From NCBI RefSeq assembly GCF_016806125.1, contig NZ_CP047166.1, positions 1,116,001-1,180,000 on the forward strand: a stretch of 64,000 nt of DNA. Direction: 5' to 3'. The DNA is from Ponticoccus alexandrii. Its GTDB lineage: Bacteria; Pseudomonadota; Alphaproteobacteria; Rhodobacterales; Rhodobacteraceae. The notes beneath the pieces were generated by a model. The model searched no databases, was not told where the DNA came from, and was given only the letters and a program-made list of their open reading frames with translations. Shown here piece after piece: positions 44,726 to 52,448 of the stretch (position 1 is the first letter of the stretch; the number at the start of each line of letters is the position of its first letter). The position numbers and the translations under genes were made by a program.

Positions 44726-45625
44726 TCATAACGAGAGTCTGCAGGTTGGATCTGGGTATTCGGTTTCCCCGTTTGGCGCAAGCGCGCCGGGCGCGGAGCC
44801 CTCTAATTGCTCAAGCGCTCGGCGCGCTTGCTGTGGTGTCTGGTTGCCCAGGGAAGAGTGCGGCCTGACCGTGTTGTAGTCGTAGCGCCAGAGGGCGAGC
44901 TTTCGCCGCGCATCGTCCAGACTGTCGAATATCTCCTCGTTCAGAAGTTCGTCCCGGAGGCTTCCGTTGAAGCTTTCGATGAAAGCGTTTTGCTGGGGCT
45001 TACCCGGATCGATGTAATGCCACGGCACGGTATTCCCATCGGCCCATTTCAGGACGGCCCGACTGGTGAACTCAGTTCCATTATCACTGACAATGCAGCC
45101 GGGTTTGCCGTAGATCCGGATCAGTGCGCTGAGCTCGCGCGCGACTCGTGCGCCGGAGAGGCTGGTATCGGCAACCAAGCCCAGGCATTCCCGGGTGCAA
45201 TCGTCGATCACCGCCAAAATCCGAAATTTTCGCGACGCACCGAAGCTATCGGACACGAAGTCCAAGGACCAGCGTGCATTGGGATACGCGGCGCCAGGCA
45301 TCGGTGTCCTTGTCCCGCGCGCCCGTTTCCGGCCACGTCGTCGCTTCACGGACAAACCCTCTTCCCGGTAGATCCGGTAAAGTTTCTTGTGGTTCATGCT
45401 CATGCCCTTGCGTTCCAGCAGCACCCCGATCCGGCGGTAGCCGAACCGACGTCGCTTGCCGGCGATCTCCTGCATCTCCTTGCGGATCTCGGCACAGTCC
45501 GGCGGGCGTTCACGCCGGACTGTCCTTGGATCGACACCAACCAGCTTGCACGCTCTGCGCTGCGAGATGTCATGATCCCGCATCACTCGGAGCGCCGCGT
45601 CTCGCCGCTTCGTCAATGTCGTCAA
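44726..45625 (-). CDS. IS3-family transposase orfB (DDE integrase), copy 2
   Basis: 299 residues identical to the orfB of copy 1, with the DDE triad in DFVSDSF, SDNGTEF and NAFIESFNG. Intact. Overlaps orfA by 4 bp. Confidence 0.93.
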   Translation of the reverse strand: MTTLTKRRDAALRVMRDHDISQRRACKLVGVDPRTVRRERPPDCAEIRKEMQEIAGKRRRFGYRRIGVLLERKGMSMNHKKLYRIYREEGLSVKRRRGRKRARGTRTPMPGAAYPNARWSLDFVSDSFGASRKFRILAVIDDCTRECLGLVADTSLSGARVARELSALIRIYGKPGCIVSDNGTEFTSRAVLKWADGNTVPWHYIDPGKPQQNAFIESFNGSLRDELLNEEIFDSLDDARRKLALWRYDYNTVRPHSSLGNQTPQQARRALEQLEGSAPGALAPNGETEYPDPTCRLSL

Positions 45626-45928
45626 CTCTTTCCCAGCAGGTCTTTCAGAACCACGTTGTCCAGCATGGTATCGGCCAGTAGCCGCTTGAGCTTGGCATTC
45701 TCGTCTTCCAGCGCCTTCAGCCTTGCCGCCTCGGACACTTCCATCCCGCCATACTTAGCTTTCAGCTTGTAGAACGTCGCCGTGCTTAGGCCATGCCTGC
45801 GGCACACCTCGGCGGTGGGCATACCGTTCTGCGCTACGATTGATCCACTGGATCAATCGCTTAACGCTTGAACCCTGTTCCTTGATCATCCCAATGATTT
45901 GCGCCTCGGTAAAACGGCTCTTTCGCAT
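45622..45928 (-). pseudogene. IS3 orfA, interrupted by the same palindromic insert, copy 2
   Basis: Mirror of 31942-32248. The first part (MRKSRFTEAQIIGMIKEQ, from 45928) and the second part (MPTAEVCRRHG, ATG at 45822) are separated by the identical 49-bp insert at 45826-45874. That both copies carry it shows the insert was present before the element duplicated. Confidence 0.8.
45826..45874 (-). repeat. Palindromic insert (type B) inside IS3 orfA, copy 2
   Basis: Identical to 31996-32044 on the opposite strand: CGATTGATCC, loop, GGATCAATCG, bounded by GGT on both sides. Confidence 0.75.
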
Positions 45929-45996
45929 CTGTCTGCTCCTTCAAAAGGTTGAGCAAACTCTACATCAGAACGAGGGAAGTTCCGGGGGGCAGGTCA

Positions 45997-46116
45997 CTCG
46001 TCATCCGGCCGCGAGAACCACTCGGACGACACGTGGTCTACATTCTCGCCGCGCGACACATCCACCTTGTAGCCGCCGCTGATGTCACGCCCGGCATCGA
46101 TGATTTCGCTATTCAT
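45997..46116 (-). pseudogene. DUF932-type plasmid protein, only the N-terminus remains
   Basis: ATG at 46116 begins MNSEIIDAGRDISGGYKVDV and continues SRGENVDHVSSEWFSRPDDE before entering IS3 copy 2. This resembles the N-terminus of DUF932 proteins common on Rhodobacterales plasmids. The remainder is not present on the other side of the IS, so sequence was lost along with the insertion or a later rearrangement. Confidence 0.6.
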
Positions 46117-46205
46117 TGGGAAACCTCCGCGACGGGCGGCCGGGAGCCTCTCTCCCGACTTCCAAACCCGTCACGGGCCGGAACGGCATCCCTCTGACTC
46201 TCGGG

Positions 46206-47272
46206 TCACTCCGCTGCGAGATCCCCCAGCGGGGAGGGGCCGCGCGACGCGGCCAGCCGGTGCAGCGCCTCTGGGCGGATATGGGTGTAGCGGCGCAGCA
46301 TCTTCCAGTCTTTGTGGCCGGTGACCAGCGAGACCTGTTCGATGGCGAAGCCGGCCTCGAACAGGCGGCTTGTGCCTTCATGGCGCAGATCATGGAAATG
46401 CAGGTCCTTCACGCTGACCTCGACGGAGTCGCGCCGGAGCTCGCCGCTAGTATACTGCCTCACACAAGTATAGATCTGGGCCGGGTGACAGTGCTCGAGC
46501 ATTCGCCGCTTCCGATAGGTCCGCCGCCAGTTCGAGACATCCTTCCAAATTGTTTGCGTAACCAAATACCAATGCAACAGGCGAACGTATGGTCCGTGTT
46601 TTGACCAATAAATATGCTCGCTGATCCGGCGATACTGCGTCGCCCCAATCGAGTGACCTTGCGGCTTCCAAGACGCGTTGCAGGTTTCCGTCCACTCGGT
46701 CTGCGTGCGCCGAAGCGGAAAACCAGCATAAAACCAGAAAGGCAAAGAAATATACGACTGAATAGTATCGCATCGGGCAATCTCCCGCGTACAAAAACAG
46801 GGTCGGAAACCACATTCTCACGATACAACGGAGAAATGTCGAGCCCGTGCGCGGCTGCAGCGTGGGTGATGACCATCTTGATCACGCCGATATCGATCCC
46901 GAGGGTCACCGGACCTGCGCCTTGGTCTGCACGCATCTTGCCGTAGTCGATAAGCTTCTGCCGATCGAGGAGCCCGATCTTCTCTTTGCTCAGATCGCGC
47001 TTGAGCGTCGTGAGCGTGGCGGCTGTGCTGTGACGCGGCGGTTTCCCTACCTCGCACATATCGGTTATATGAAGGTCGATGAGGTCAGCAAAGGTCTGCA
47101 GGCGGGAAACGGACGACTTGTTCGGTGCCAGTCCCTGATCAACCCGGGTCTCCGCCTGGCGGGCCCAACGATGGGCGTCGTTGCGGCGGAGGAACGTCTC
47201 GCTCGCGTAGCGGCCCTTTCGTCTGATCTGGACCCGGTATGCACCGGAGGGGAGCTTGGTGATGGAGGCCAT
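46206..47272 (-). pseudogene. Tyrosine (phage-type) integrase with the catalytic middle replaced
   Basis: The N-terminal part (MASITKLPSGAYRVQIRRKG to AAAHGLDISP, 47272 to about 46830) is an arm-binding and SAM-like integrase domain. The C-terminal end (DLHFHDLRHEGTSRLFEAG; VTGHKDWKMLRRYTHIRPEA, about 46430-46206) holds the second Arg, His and the Tyr nucleophile. About 150 residues, including the first catalytic Arg, are absent; about 380 bp of unrelated DNA lies in their place. The recombinase is therefore dead and marks a former mobile island. Confidence 0.78.
46447..46773 (-). CDS. Small secreted hypothetical protein inside the integrase gene
   Basis: 108 residues starting MRYYSVVYFFAFLVLCWFSA, a convincing signal peptide with likely cleavage after ASAHA. 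The mature part (DRVDGNLQRVLEAARSLDWG to LSPGPDLYLCEAVY) is helical and has two cysteines. It lies entirely within the DNA that replaces the integrase core and starts after a GGGAGATTGCCCG stretch that may act as RBS. I do not recognise the family. It could be a real cargo gene or part of another mobile fragment; a longer in-frame start at 46821 is less likely. Confidence 0.5.
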   Translation of the reverse strand: MRYYSVVYFFAFLVLCWFSASAHADRVDGNLQRVLEAARSLDWGDAVSPDQRAYLLVKTRTIRSPVALVFGYANNLEGCLELAADLSEAANARALSPGPDLYLCEAVY

Positions 47273-47684
47273 TTTCGTGTGCGGCTCATCTGTGCAATGT
47301 GTCGTCGTAGAGGGGCAAATTCGGGGATATTGGGGCGTGTTCCAGCGTAGCAGCATCCGCCGCCAATAGTTTGAAGATACACAAAAAAATTAAAATAAAT
47401 CAACATGCTAGATTGTCCTGTGCCCCTATGATGATTGGCGCCCCCCCCTGCGTTCCTGCTGATTTTAATGACTCGCGGGTCTTTGGCGGCGCGTGTAGCA
47501 AGTTGTAGCAAGTCTCCTGATCTGGGGGGCTCGTGGCTTTGGGACTGGCATGTTCACGACAGTGGTCCTCGCTGTCGCAGGGGACTTCAAGCCTTTGGAT
47601 CGTTCCTGCCCCTTGGTTCGGGCCGCCTTGAACTGAGGGGCAAAAATCCTGATTTCTAAGTTCTCGGGTGGAAAGGGAACTGCG
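47273..47684. other. Intergenic region before the Y-family polymerase
   Basis: About 410 bp with an AT-rich stretch near 47370-47410, a plausible promoter zone for the integrase (minus) or the polymerase gene (plus). No gene is supportable. I did not find a clear LexA-type box. Confidence 0.4.
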
Positions 47685-49019
47685 ATGTCGAAGCCTTGGG
47701 AAATCGAGAACGGTGAGGAGCCGAAGGTCGAGCGCCTTTATCTCGATTTCGACAGCTTCTTCGCCTCCGCCGAACAGCACTTCAACGCCGACCTGCGCGG
47801 GCGTCCCTTGGGGGTCGTGCCGCTGGATTCGCCGCATACCAGCTGCATCGCCGTCAGCCGCGAGGCCAAGGTGCGGGGTGTGAAGTCCGGCTTCTCGATC
47901 AGAAATGCCCGTGCGGTGATCCCCGACATGATCTTCGTGATCGCTCGCCACGATGCCTATGTCCGGCTCCATAAGCGCATTCTGGATGTTATCGGCAGCG
48001 TCCTTCCGGTCGCGGCCGTCCGGTCGATCGATGAGGTTGTCTGCCATCTGTCGCCCAGCGAGGCCGCGCAGGGCAGGGTGCTGGCAGATCGCATCAAGAC
48101 GGCTTTGGCGGAGACCTTCAGCCCTGCGCTGACCTGTTCCATCGGTATGGCGCCCACCGAACTGCTGGCCAAAGTCGGGGCCGAGATGAACAAACCCGAC
48201 GGCTTTGCGCTGATCGAGGCGCAGGCGCTGCCGGGCTGTCTGGTTCACCTGCCTCTCAGCGACTTGCCTGGTATCTCGAAAGGGATCGGTGCGCGCTTGG
48301 CGGCGGCAGGGGTGCGCGATATCGACGGGCTGTGGCGGCTTGCCGCCAAACAGGCGCGCAAGATCTGGGGTAATGTGGAAGGCGAGCGGTTCTGGAACGA
48401 GCTTCATGGCCTCCACGCCGAGCGCCCCGAGACCAGGAAAAGCATGTATGGCCACGGGCGGGTGCTGCCCCGCGACGGGCGTAGTCCGGATCAGGTTGAG
48501 GCCTGTGCCCGGCAACTGCTGCTCAGCGCGGCGCGGAGGTTGCGCCGAGACGGCTTGCGGGTCACCGAACTGACGCTGAGCTTCCGGATGGGCAGGGGCG
48601 CCGAGGATGCTCAGTGGTATTGGCGCGATACATTTCCAGCCGCGCGCGACGATCGCACTTTTACCCGCGCTTTGTCAAAGGGGCTTGCCGAGGCGCGTCG
48701 CCATGTTCGATTTTCGCCGCGTATGATCAGCGTGACCTTACAGGGCGTCGTGTCCGACGCTGAGATTACAGGTGATCTTTTCGGAGGGGTGCTGAACGAG
48801 GGCGCAGATGATGCCTCCCGCCTGAAATGGGAGAAAGTCAGCGATCTGATGGACAACCTGCGCCAGTCCCACGGGGCCAAGGCCCTGTCGCTGGGTGTGC
48901 ATGATGAAATCGCGGGCGGCTATGTCGGGGCAAAAATCGCCTTTGGCCGGATCCCGGACGGAGCCGATTTCAGTGAAGTCCCGACAGCCGACGAAGAGAC
49001 GCAGTTTCTGTCTTTTTGA
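47685..49019 (+). CDS. Y-family translesion DNA polymerase (ImpB/MucB/SamB, DinB-like)
   Basis: 444 residues. Catalytic carboxylates are seen in RLYLDFDSFFASAEQ near 18 and in VRSIDEVVCHLSPSEA near 108 (the S-[IV]-D-E motif). The helix-hairpin-helix segment LPGISKGIGARLAAAGVRDI follows near 195 and the little-finger domain spans roughly 250-400. The C-terminal QFLSF matches the pattern of a beta-clamp-binding peptide. Such polymerases copy damaged DNA and are frequently plasmid- or island-borne; many databases wrongly label them type VI secretion ImpB. ATG 47685 is preceded by AAGGGAA. Confidence 0.87.
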   Translation: MSKPWEIENGEEPKVERLYLDFDSFFASAEQHFNADLRGRPLGVVPLDSPHTSCIAVSREAKVRGVKSGFSIRNARAVIPDMIFVIARHDAYVRLHKRILDVIGSVLPVAAVRSIDEVVCHLSPSEAAQGRVLADRIKTALAETFSPALTCSIGMAPTELLAKVGAEMNKPDGFALIEAQALPGCLVHLPLSDLPGISKGIGARLAAAGVRDIDGLWRLAAKQARKIWGNVEGERFWNELHGLHAERPETRKSMYGHGRVLPRDGRSPDQVEACARQLLLSAARRLRRDGLRVTELTLSFRMGRGAEDAQWYWRDTFPAARDDRTFTRALSKGLAEARRHVRFSPRMISVTLQGVVSDAEITGDLFGGVLNEGADDASRLKWEKVSDLMDNLRQSHGAKALSLGVHDEIAGGYVGAKIAFGRIPDGADFSEVPTADEETQFLSF

Positions 49020-49129
49020 GCCCGACAGCATCGCAAACGTAGTGAGTGTCAAACGCATGCCCATTACGGTGGTCACGGTTGACCCCAAACGATCCTTCAA
49101 CCACCTGCGCACAGGTGCGAGGCGGCGGA

Positions 49130-49440
49130 GGTTGAAGATCTTGAAGCTGAGAAGATCTTGGCGGCCTATCCCGAGGACGGGATCCGAGACCGGCGGACTA
49201 CTCTGCGTCTGATCGCAGCGGCTGTGAAAGCCGGTGTGGAGCCCGATGACCTGCTTCAGGCGGTCAAAGCCTATGCCAAGGAAAGCGAGGCTTTTACGCG
49301 CAGCAAGATCTGTTTCCCGGACAACTGGTTCAAGATGCGCCGGTAGGAGAAGGGGCTTACCCAGATAAGGGCTGATCGCGAGAAAGCGCGAGAAGCCGAA
49401 GTCAAAGGTCGAGCCAGCCTTGCCAAGTGGATTCATGAGC
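49130..49440 (+). pseudogene. Fragment of a plasmid-type protein
   Basis: A frame reading ILAAYPEDGIRDRRTTLRLI, then AAAVKAGVEPDDLLQAVKAY and SKICFPDNWFKMRR to a stop at 49346, and in another frame RASLAKWIHERQ, looks like the C-terminus of a helical protein found on Rhodobacterales plasmids. No start and no N-terminal domain are present. Function not recognised. Confidence 0.4.
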
Positions 49441-49449
49441 GTCAAGGGC

Positions 49450-49818
49450 ATGTCTGAGCAGAATCTCGGCCTGATGCGGCGGATCGACGTGCAGTTCCCG
49501 GAGACCCCGCTCTTATGCGTTCGGCCCCCTCTCGGGACATTGCTGCGCAATGCCCTGCTGGGCAGTGGACAACATCTTCATCGAGAGGCTGTGGCGTACC
49601 CTGAAATACGAGTGTGTCTACCTGCATGCCTGGGAGACCGGTTCAGAGACAAAGGCGGCCATTCGGAAACGGATGACCTTCTGCAACCACCGGCGCCCGC
49701 ATTCTGCCTTGGGCGACCACAGCCAGCGGCGTTGGTCTATTGGCAGAGAAATGCTATCATCCAACCCGATCAGCGGGTTCAACGGGTGGCTTAAAGTACG
49801 CCAGATCCTGTCCAAGAG
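49450..49818 (+). pseudogene. IS3-group transposase relic
   Basis: Two transposase pieces remain. QNLGLMRRIDVQFPETPLL with CVR (49452-49524) matches the start of an IS3-group orfB. DNIFIERLWRTLKYECVYLH to FCNHRRPHSALG (49568-49722) matches its C-terminal DDE region, followed in another frame by VYWQRNAIIQPDQRVQRVA. Roughly 150 residues between them are gone and the junction is occupied by a 41-bp type A palindrome. The right end is interrupted by the IS21 element at 49828. Confidence 0.75.
49528..49568 (-). repeat. 41-bp palindromic insert (type A), copy 3, in IS3 relic
   Basis: Minus strand runs from CCACTGCCC to CCGAGAGG. It differs from copy 2 (42521) by only three bases and keeps the GGG-CATTGC / GCAATG-T-CCC stem. 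It lies exactly at the deletion junction inside the transposase reading. Confidence 0.8.
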
Positions 49819-49827
49819 ATGGGGAGT
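49819..49827 (+). repeat. Target-site duplication of the IS21 element (left)
   Basis: ATGGGGAGT directly before the element, repeated at 52324-52332 directly after it. Because the outer bases are symmetrical, a 7-bp reading (TGGGGAG) with element ends one base longer on each side is equally possible. Confidence 0.8.
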
Positions 49828-49899
49828 TGTTGGATGTCACTGAGAACTGACCCAGCATTGTCATCGAGATTTGACCCGCCTGTCAGTATGTCTGTCGGT

Positions 49900-50691
49900 T
49901 CATGATGGGGTCAACATTGGCGTCTCCTTCCTCTTCTTTTTCGCGGTTTCCGAGCTGGCCTTGAAGCGATAGCTGTCGTTTCCGGTTTCCAGGATGTGGC
50001 AGCGGTGCGTGAGGCGATCGAGGAGCGCGGTGGTCATCTTGGCGTCGCCAAAGACGCTGGCCCATTCGCTGAAGCTCAGGTTCGTGGTGATCACGACACT
50101 GGTGCGTTCGTAGAGTTTACTGAGGAGGTGGAACAGCAAGGCGCCGCCCGAAGCGCTGAATGGCAGGTATCCGAGTTCGTCGAGGATCACCAATTCGGTT
50201 TTCACCAAGGCCTCGGCGATTTTCCCGGCCCTTCCCAGCGCTTTTTCCTGTTCCAGCGCGTTCACCAGCTCGACCGTGGAGAAGAAGCGCACACGTTTGC
50301 GGTGATGCTCGATCGCCTGGACCCCGAGGGCGGTCGCCACATGGCTTTTCCCGGTGCCGGGCCCGCCAATCAGGACCACATTCTCGGCGGCGTCCAGGAA
50401 CTCGCATCGATGAAGCTGCCGGACGAGGGCTTCGTTGACCTCGCTGGCCGCGAAGTCGAAGCCCGACAGGTCCTTGTGGGCTGGGAACCGCGCTGCCTTC
50501 ATGTGATAGGAGATGGACCGCACTTCACGTTCTGCCATTTCGGCCTTCAGCAGCTGCGACAGGATGGGGATCGCCGCGTCGAACGCAGGCGCGCCCTGTT
50601 CCATGAGGTCATGCACGGCTTGGGCCATGCCTGGCATCTTCAGACTGCGGAGCATGATAACGATGGCAGCGCCGGCGGGATCATGACGCAT
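49900..50691 (-). CDS. istB: IS21 helper ATPase IstB
   Basis: 263 residues of the IstB/DnaC AAA+ type. Walker A is [17 protein letters not shown] near 100, Walker [18 protein letters not shown] near 160, and sensor region [20 protein letters not shown] near 195. It loads or regulates the IstA transposase at the target. Start MRHDPAG at 50691 overlaps the end of istA by 11 bp; an upstream in-frame start at 50736 lies inside istA and is less likely. Confidence 0.92.
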   Translation of the reverse strand: MRHDPAGAAIVIMLRSLKMPGMAQAVHDLMEQGAPAFDAAIPILSQLLKAEMAEREVRSISYHMKAARFPAHKDLSGFDFAASEVNEALVRQLHRCEFLDAAENVVLIGGPGTGKSHVATALGVQAIEHHRKRVRFFSTVELVNALEQEKALGRAGKIAEALVKTELVILDELGYLPFSASGGALLFHLLSKLYERTSVVITTNLSFSEWASVFGDAKMTTALLDRLTHRCHILETGNDSYRFKASSETAKKKRKETPMLTPS

Positions 50692-52210
50692 GGCGTTTGC
50701 CTCCGGATGTGCGCAGCCCATCGTAGCGTGCGACATTGGCCTCGGGCTCTTTCGTCAAAACAAGCCTTGAAGGCGGCGTCACGTCGGGCTGGTCAGTCGG
50801 CGTGCCATCCACCAGCCTATGGAGCAGGTTCAACACGTGGGTCTTTGTCGGCACGCCTGCCTGCAGTGCCATGTTCACCGCGCACAGCACGACTTGCTCG
50901 TCGTGATGCAACACCAGGGACAAGATTTCCACCATCTCTCGATCGCCGCCGGGTTTGCGCAGCAGTTTGTCCTGCAACTGGCGGAATGCCTCCGGCATCT
51001 CGATAAACGGGGCGCCGTTGCGCAGCGCGCCCGGCTTGCGCTGGACCACAGCAAGGTAATGGTGCCAATCATAGATGACTCGGCCCGGTTGCCGATGCGA
51101 CCTTTCAATGATGCGCTGGTGCTCGCAAACGACGTGCCCTTCGGCAACGATAACAAGCCTTTCGGGGTAGATATGCAGGCTGACGGGCTGGTTCGCAAAA
51201 CTGGCAGGCACGGAGTAGCAATTACGATCAAACGTGATGAGGCAGGTTGGGGACACCCGCTTGCGTTGCTCGACATAGCCGTCGAATGCCGTGGGCAATG
51301 GCATCAACGAGGACTTCTCGGCTTCCCAGACGTCCGCGATGCTGCCGGGCAAGGCGCCATGTGTGGTCTCGGCCCACAGCGCCTTGCACCGTTCTTCCAG
51401 CCAGCGGTTCAGCGCATCGAGATCCGAGAAAGTGGGCATCACCTGCCACATCCGGCTGCGCGCATCGCGGACGTTCTTCTCGACCTGGCCCTTCTCCCAT
51501 CCTGCAGCCGGATTGCAGAAGCCGGGTTCGAACACGTAGTGGCTGGTCATCGCCATGAAGCGCGCATTCACGTCGCGCTTCTTGCCGACGCCCACGCGGT
51601 CGACAGCAGTCCTCATGTTATCGTAGATCCCACGACCCGGCACGCCTTCGAAGACCCTGAACGCGTGCCAGTGCGCGTCGAACAGCATCTCATGTGTCTG
51701 CAGCAAATACGCCCTGACCAAGAACGCGCGGCTGTGCGACAGCTTGATGTGTGCGACCTGCAGCTTGGTCCGTTCACCCCCGATGATCGCGTAGTCTTCG
51801 CTCCAATCGAATTGGAAAGCCTCGCCCGGCTTGAACACCAGAGGCACGAATGTCCCGCGATCCGTCGTGTTCTGCGCGCGCTGCCGGTCCGATTTCCAGG
51901 CTCGGACAAAGGCCGAGACCCGCTCGTAGGACCCGTCGAACCCCAGCTGAACCAGATCCGCGTGCATCTGCTTCGCCGTCCGTCGCTCCTTGCGCGATTT
52001 GCGCTGTTCGGACAGCAACCAGCCCGATAGCTTCTCCGCGTACGGGTCAAGCTTGCTCGGCCTCGATGGCGCTTTGAACTTGGGCTCCACGATCCCCGCG
52101 CGCAGGTAACGCCTGATTGTATTGCGCGACAAACCAGTCCGCCGCGAAATCTCGCGGATGGGCAACTTATCCCGAAGTGCCCAACCTCGAATGACGCTCA
52201 AAATATCCAT
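50681..52210 (-). CDS. istA: IS21 transposase IstA
   Basis: 509 residues. An N-terminal helix-turn-helix ([20 protein letters not shown]) is followed by an rve integrase core with DDE residues in [29 protein letters not shown] and the [13 protein letters not shown] region, then a C-terminal basic domain. Start [15 protein letters not shown] at 52210 is typical of IstA; MSGVIGV at 52237 is the alternative. The gene is intact. Confidence 0.93.
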   Translation of the reverse strand: MDILSVIRGWALRDKLPIREISRRTGLSRNTIRRYLRAGIVEPKFKAPSRPSKLDPYAEKLSGWLLSEQRKSRKERRTAKQMHADLVQLGFDGSYERVSAFVRAWKSDRQRAQNTTDRGTFVPLVFKPGEAFQFDWSEDYAIIGGERTKLQVAHIKLSHSRAFLVRAYLLQTHEMLFDAHWHAFRVFEGVPGRGIYDNMRTAVDRVGVGKKRDVNARFMAMTSHYVFEPGFCNPAAGWEKGQVEKNVRDARSRMWQVMPTFSDLDALNRWLEERCKALWAETTHGALPGSIADVWEAEKSSLMPLPTAFDGYVEQRKRVSPTCLITFDRNCYSVPASFANQPVSLHIYPERLVIVAEGHVVCEHQRIIERSHRQPGRVIYDWHHYLAVVQRKPGALRNGAPFIEMPEAFRQLQDKLLRKPGGDREMVEILSLVLHHDEQVVLCAVNMALQAGVPTKTHVLNLLHRLVDGTPTDQPDVTPPSRLVLTKEPEANVARYDGLRTSGGKRHAS

Positions 52211-52323
52211 GTCGATCACTCCAATGACCCCCGACAAATCCCGTCAGGGGAAGGGTTCCACATGGGTCAATTCTCAGTGACATTTTCTATCGTGGCTGGG
52301 TCAGTTCTCAGTGACATCCAACA

Positions 52324-52332
52324 ATGGGGAGT
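52324..52332 (+). repeat. Target-site duplication of the IS21 element (right)
   Basis: ATGGGGAGT, matching 49819-49827. Confidence 0.8.
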
Positions 52333-52448
52333 AGCTCAACCGCACAGGGTAGCGCGGCCGCGCGCCTTGTCAGGTCACACTGCCGTGGAAAGCTGAATGT
52401 TCGGTGAACGCCCGCGAGGACAGGCCGCGGGCAGTCGCGCCGTCCCGC

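Larger units (their letters stand above)
44700..45996 (-). mobile_element. IS3-family insertion sequence, copy 2 (1297 bp, inverted)
   Basis: Same length, same TGACCTGCCCCCC ends (44700 and, mirrored, 45996) and same predicted proteins on both strands as copy 1, but in opposite orientation. Together the two copies form 1.3-kb inverted repeats around 33171-44699. Flanks AGTCA and CTCGT are not a direct repeat, either alone or when exchanged with the flanks of copy 1. On its right it truncates a DUF932 gene. Confidence 0.92.
49828..52323 (-). mobile_element. IS21-family element, complete (about 2496 bp)
   Basis: Perfect terminal inverted repeats start TGTTGGATGTCACTGAGAAC at both ends, with internal repeats of the TGTCACTGAGAA motif (for example near 52290), as is typical of IS21. 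It encodes istA and istB, both intact, on the minus strand. Matching 9-bp duplications flank it. It inserted into the tail of an IS3 relic and appears young and potentially active. Confidence 0.93.

Noticed and set aside
31874-45996. Simple inversion between the two IS3 copies as the explanation for missing target duplications
   Set aside because: Exchanging the flanks of the two copies on paper does not restore a direct repeat at either site, so more than one event is needed.
52324-52380. GGGGAGTAGCTCAACCG looks like the 5' part of a tRNA
   Set aside because: No matching acceptor strand, anticodon stem or T arm follows; the match also overlaps the IS21 target duplication.
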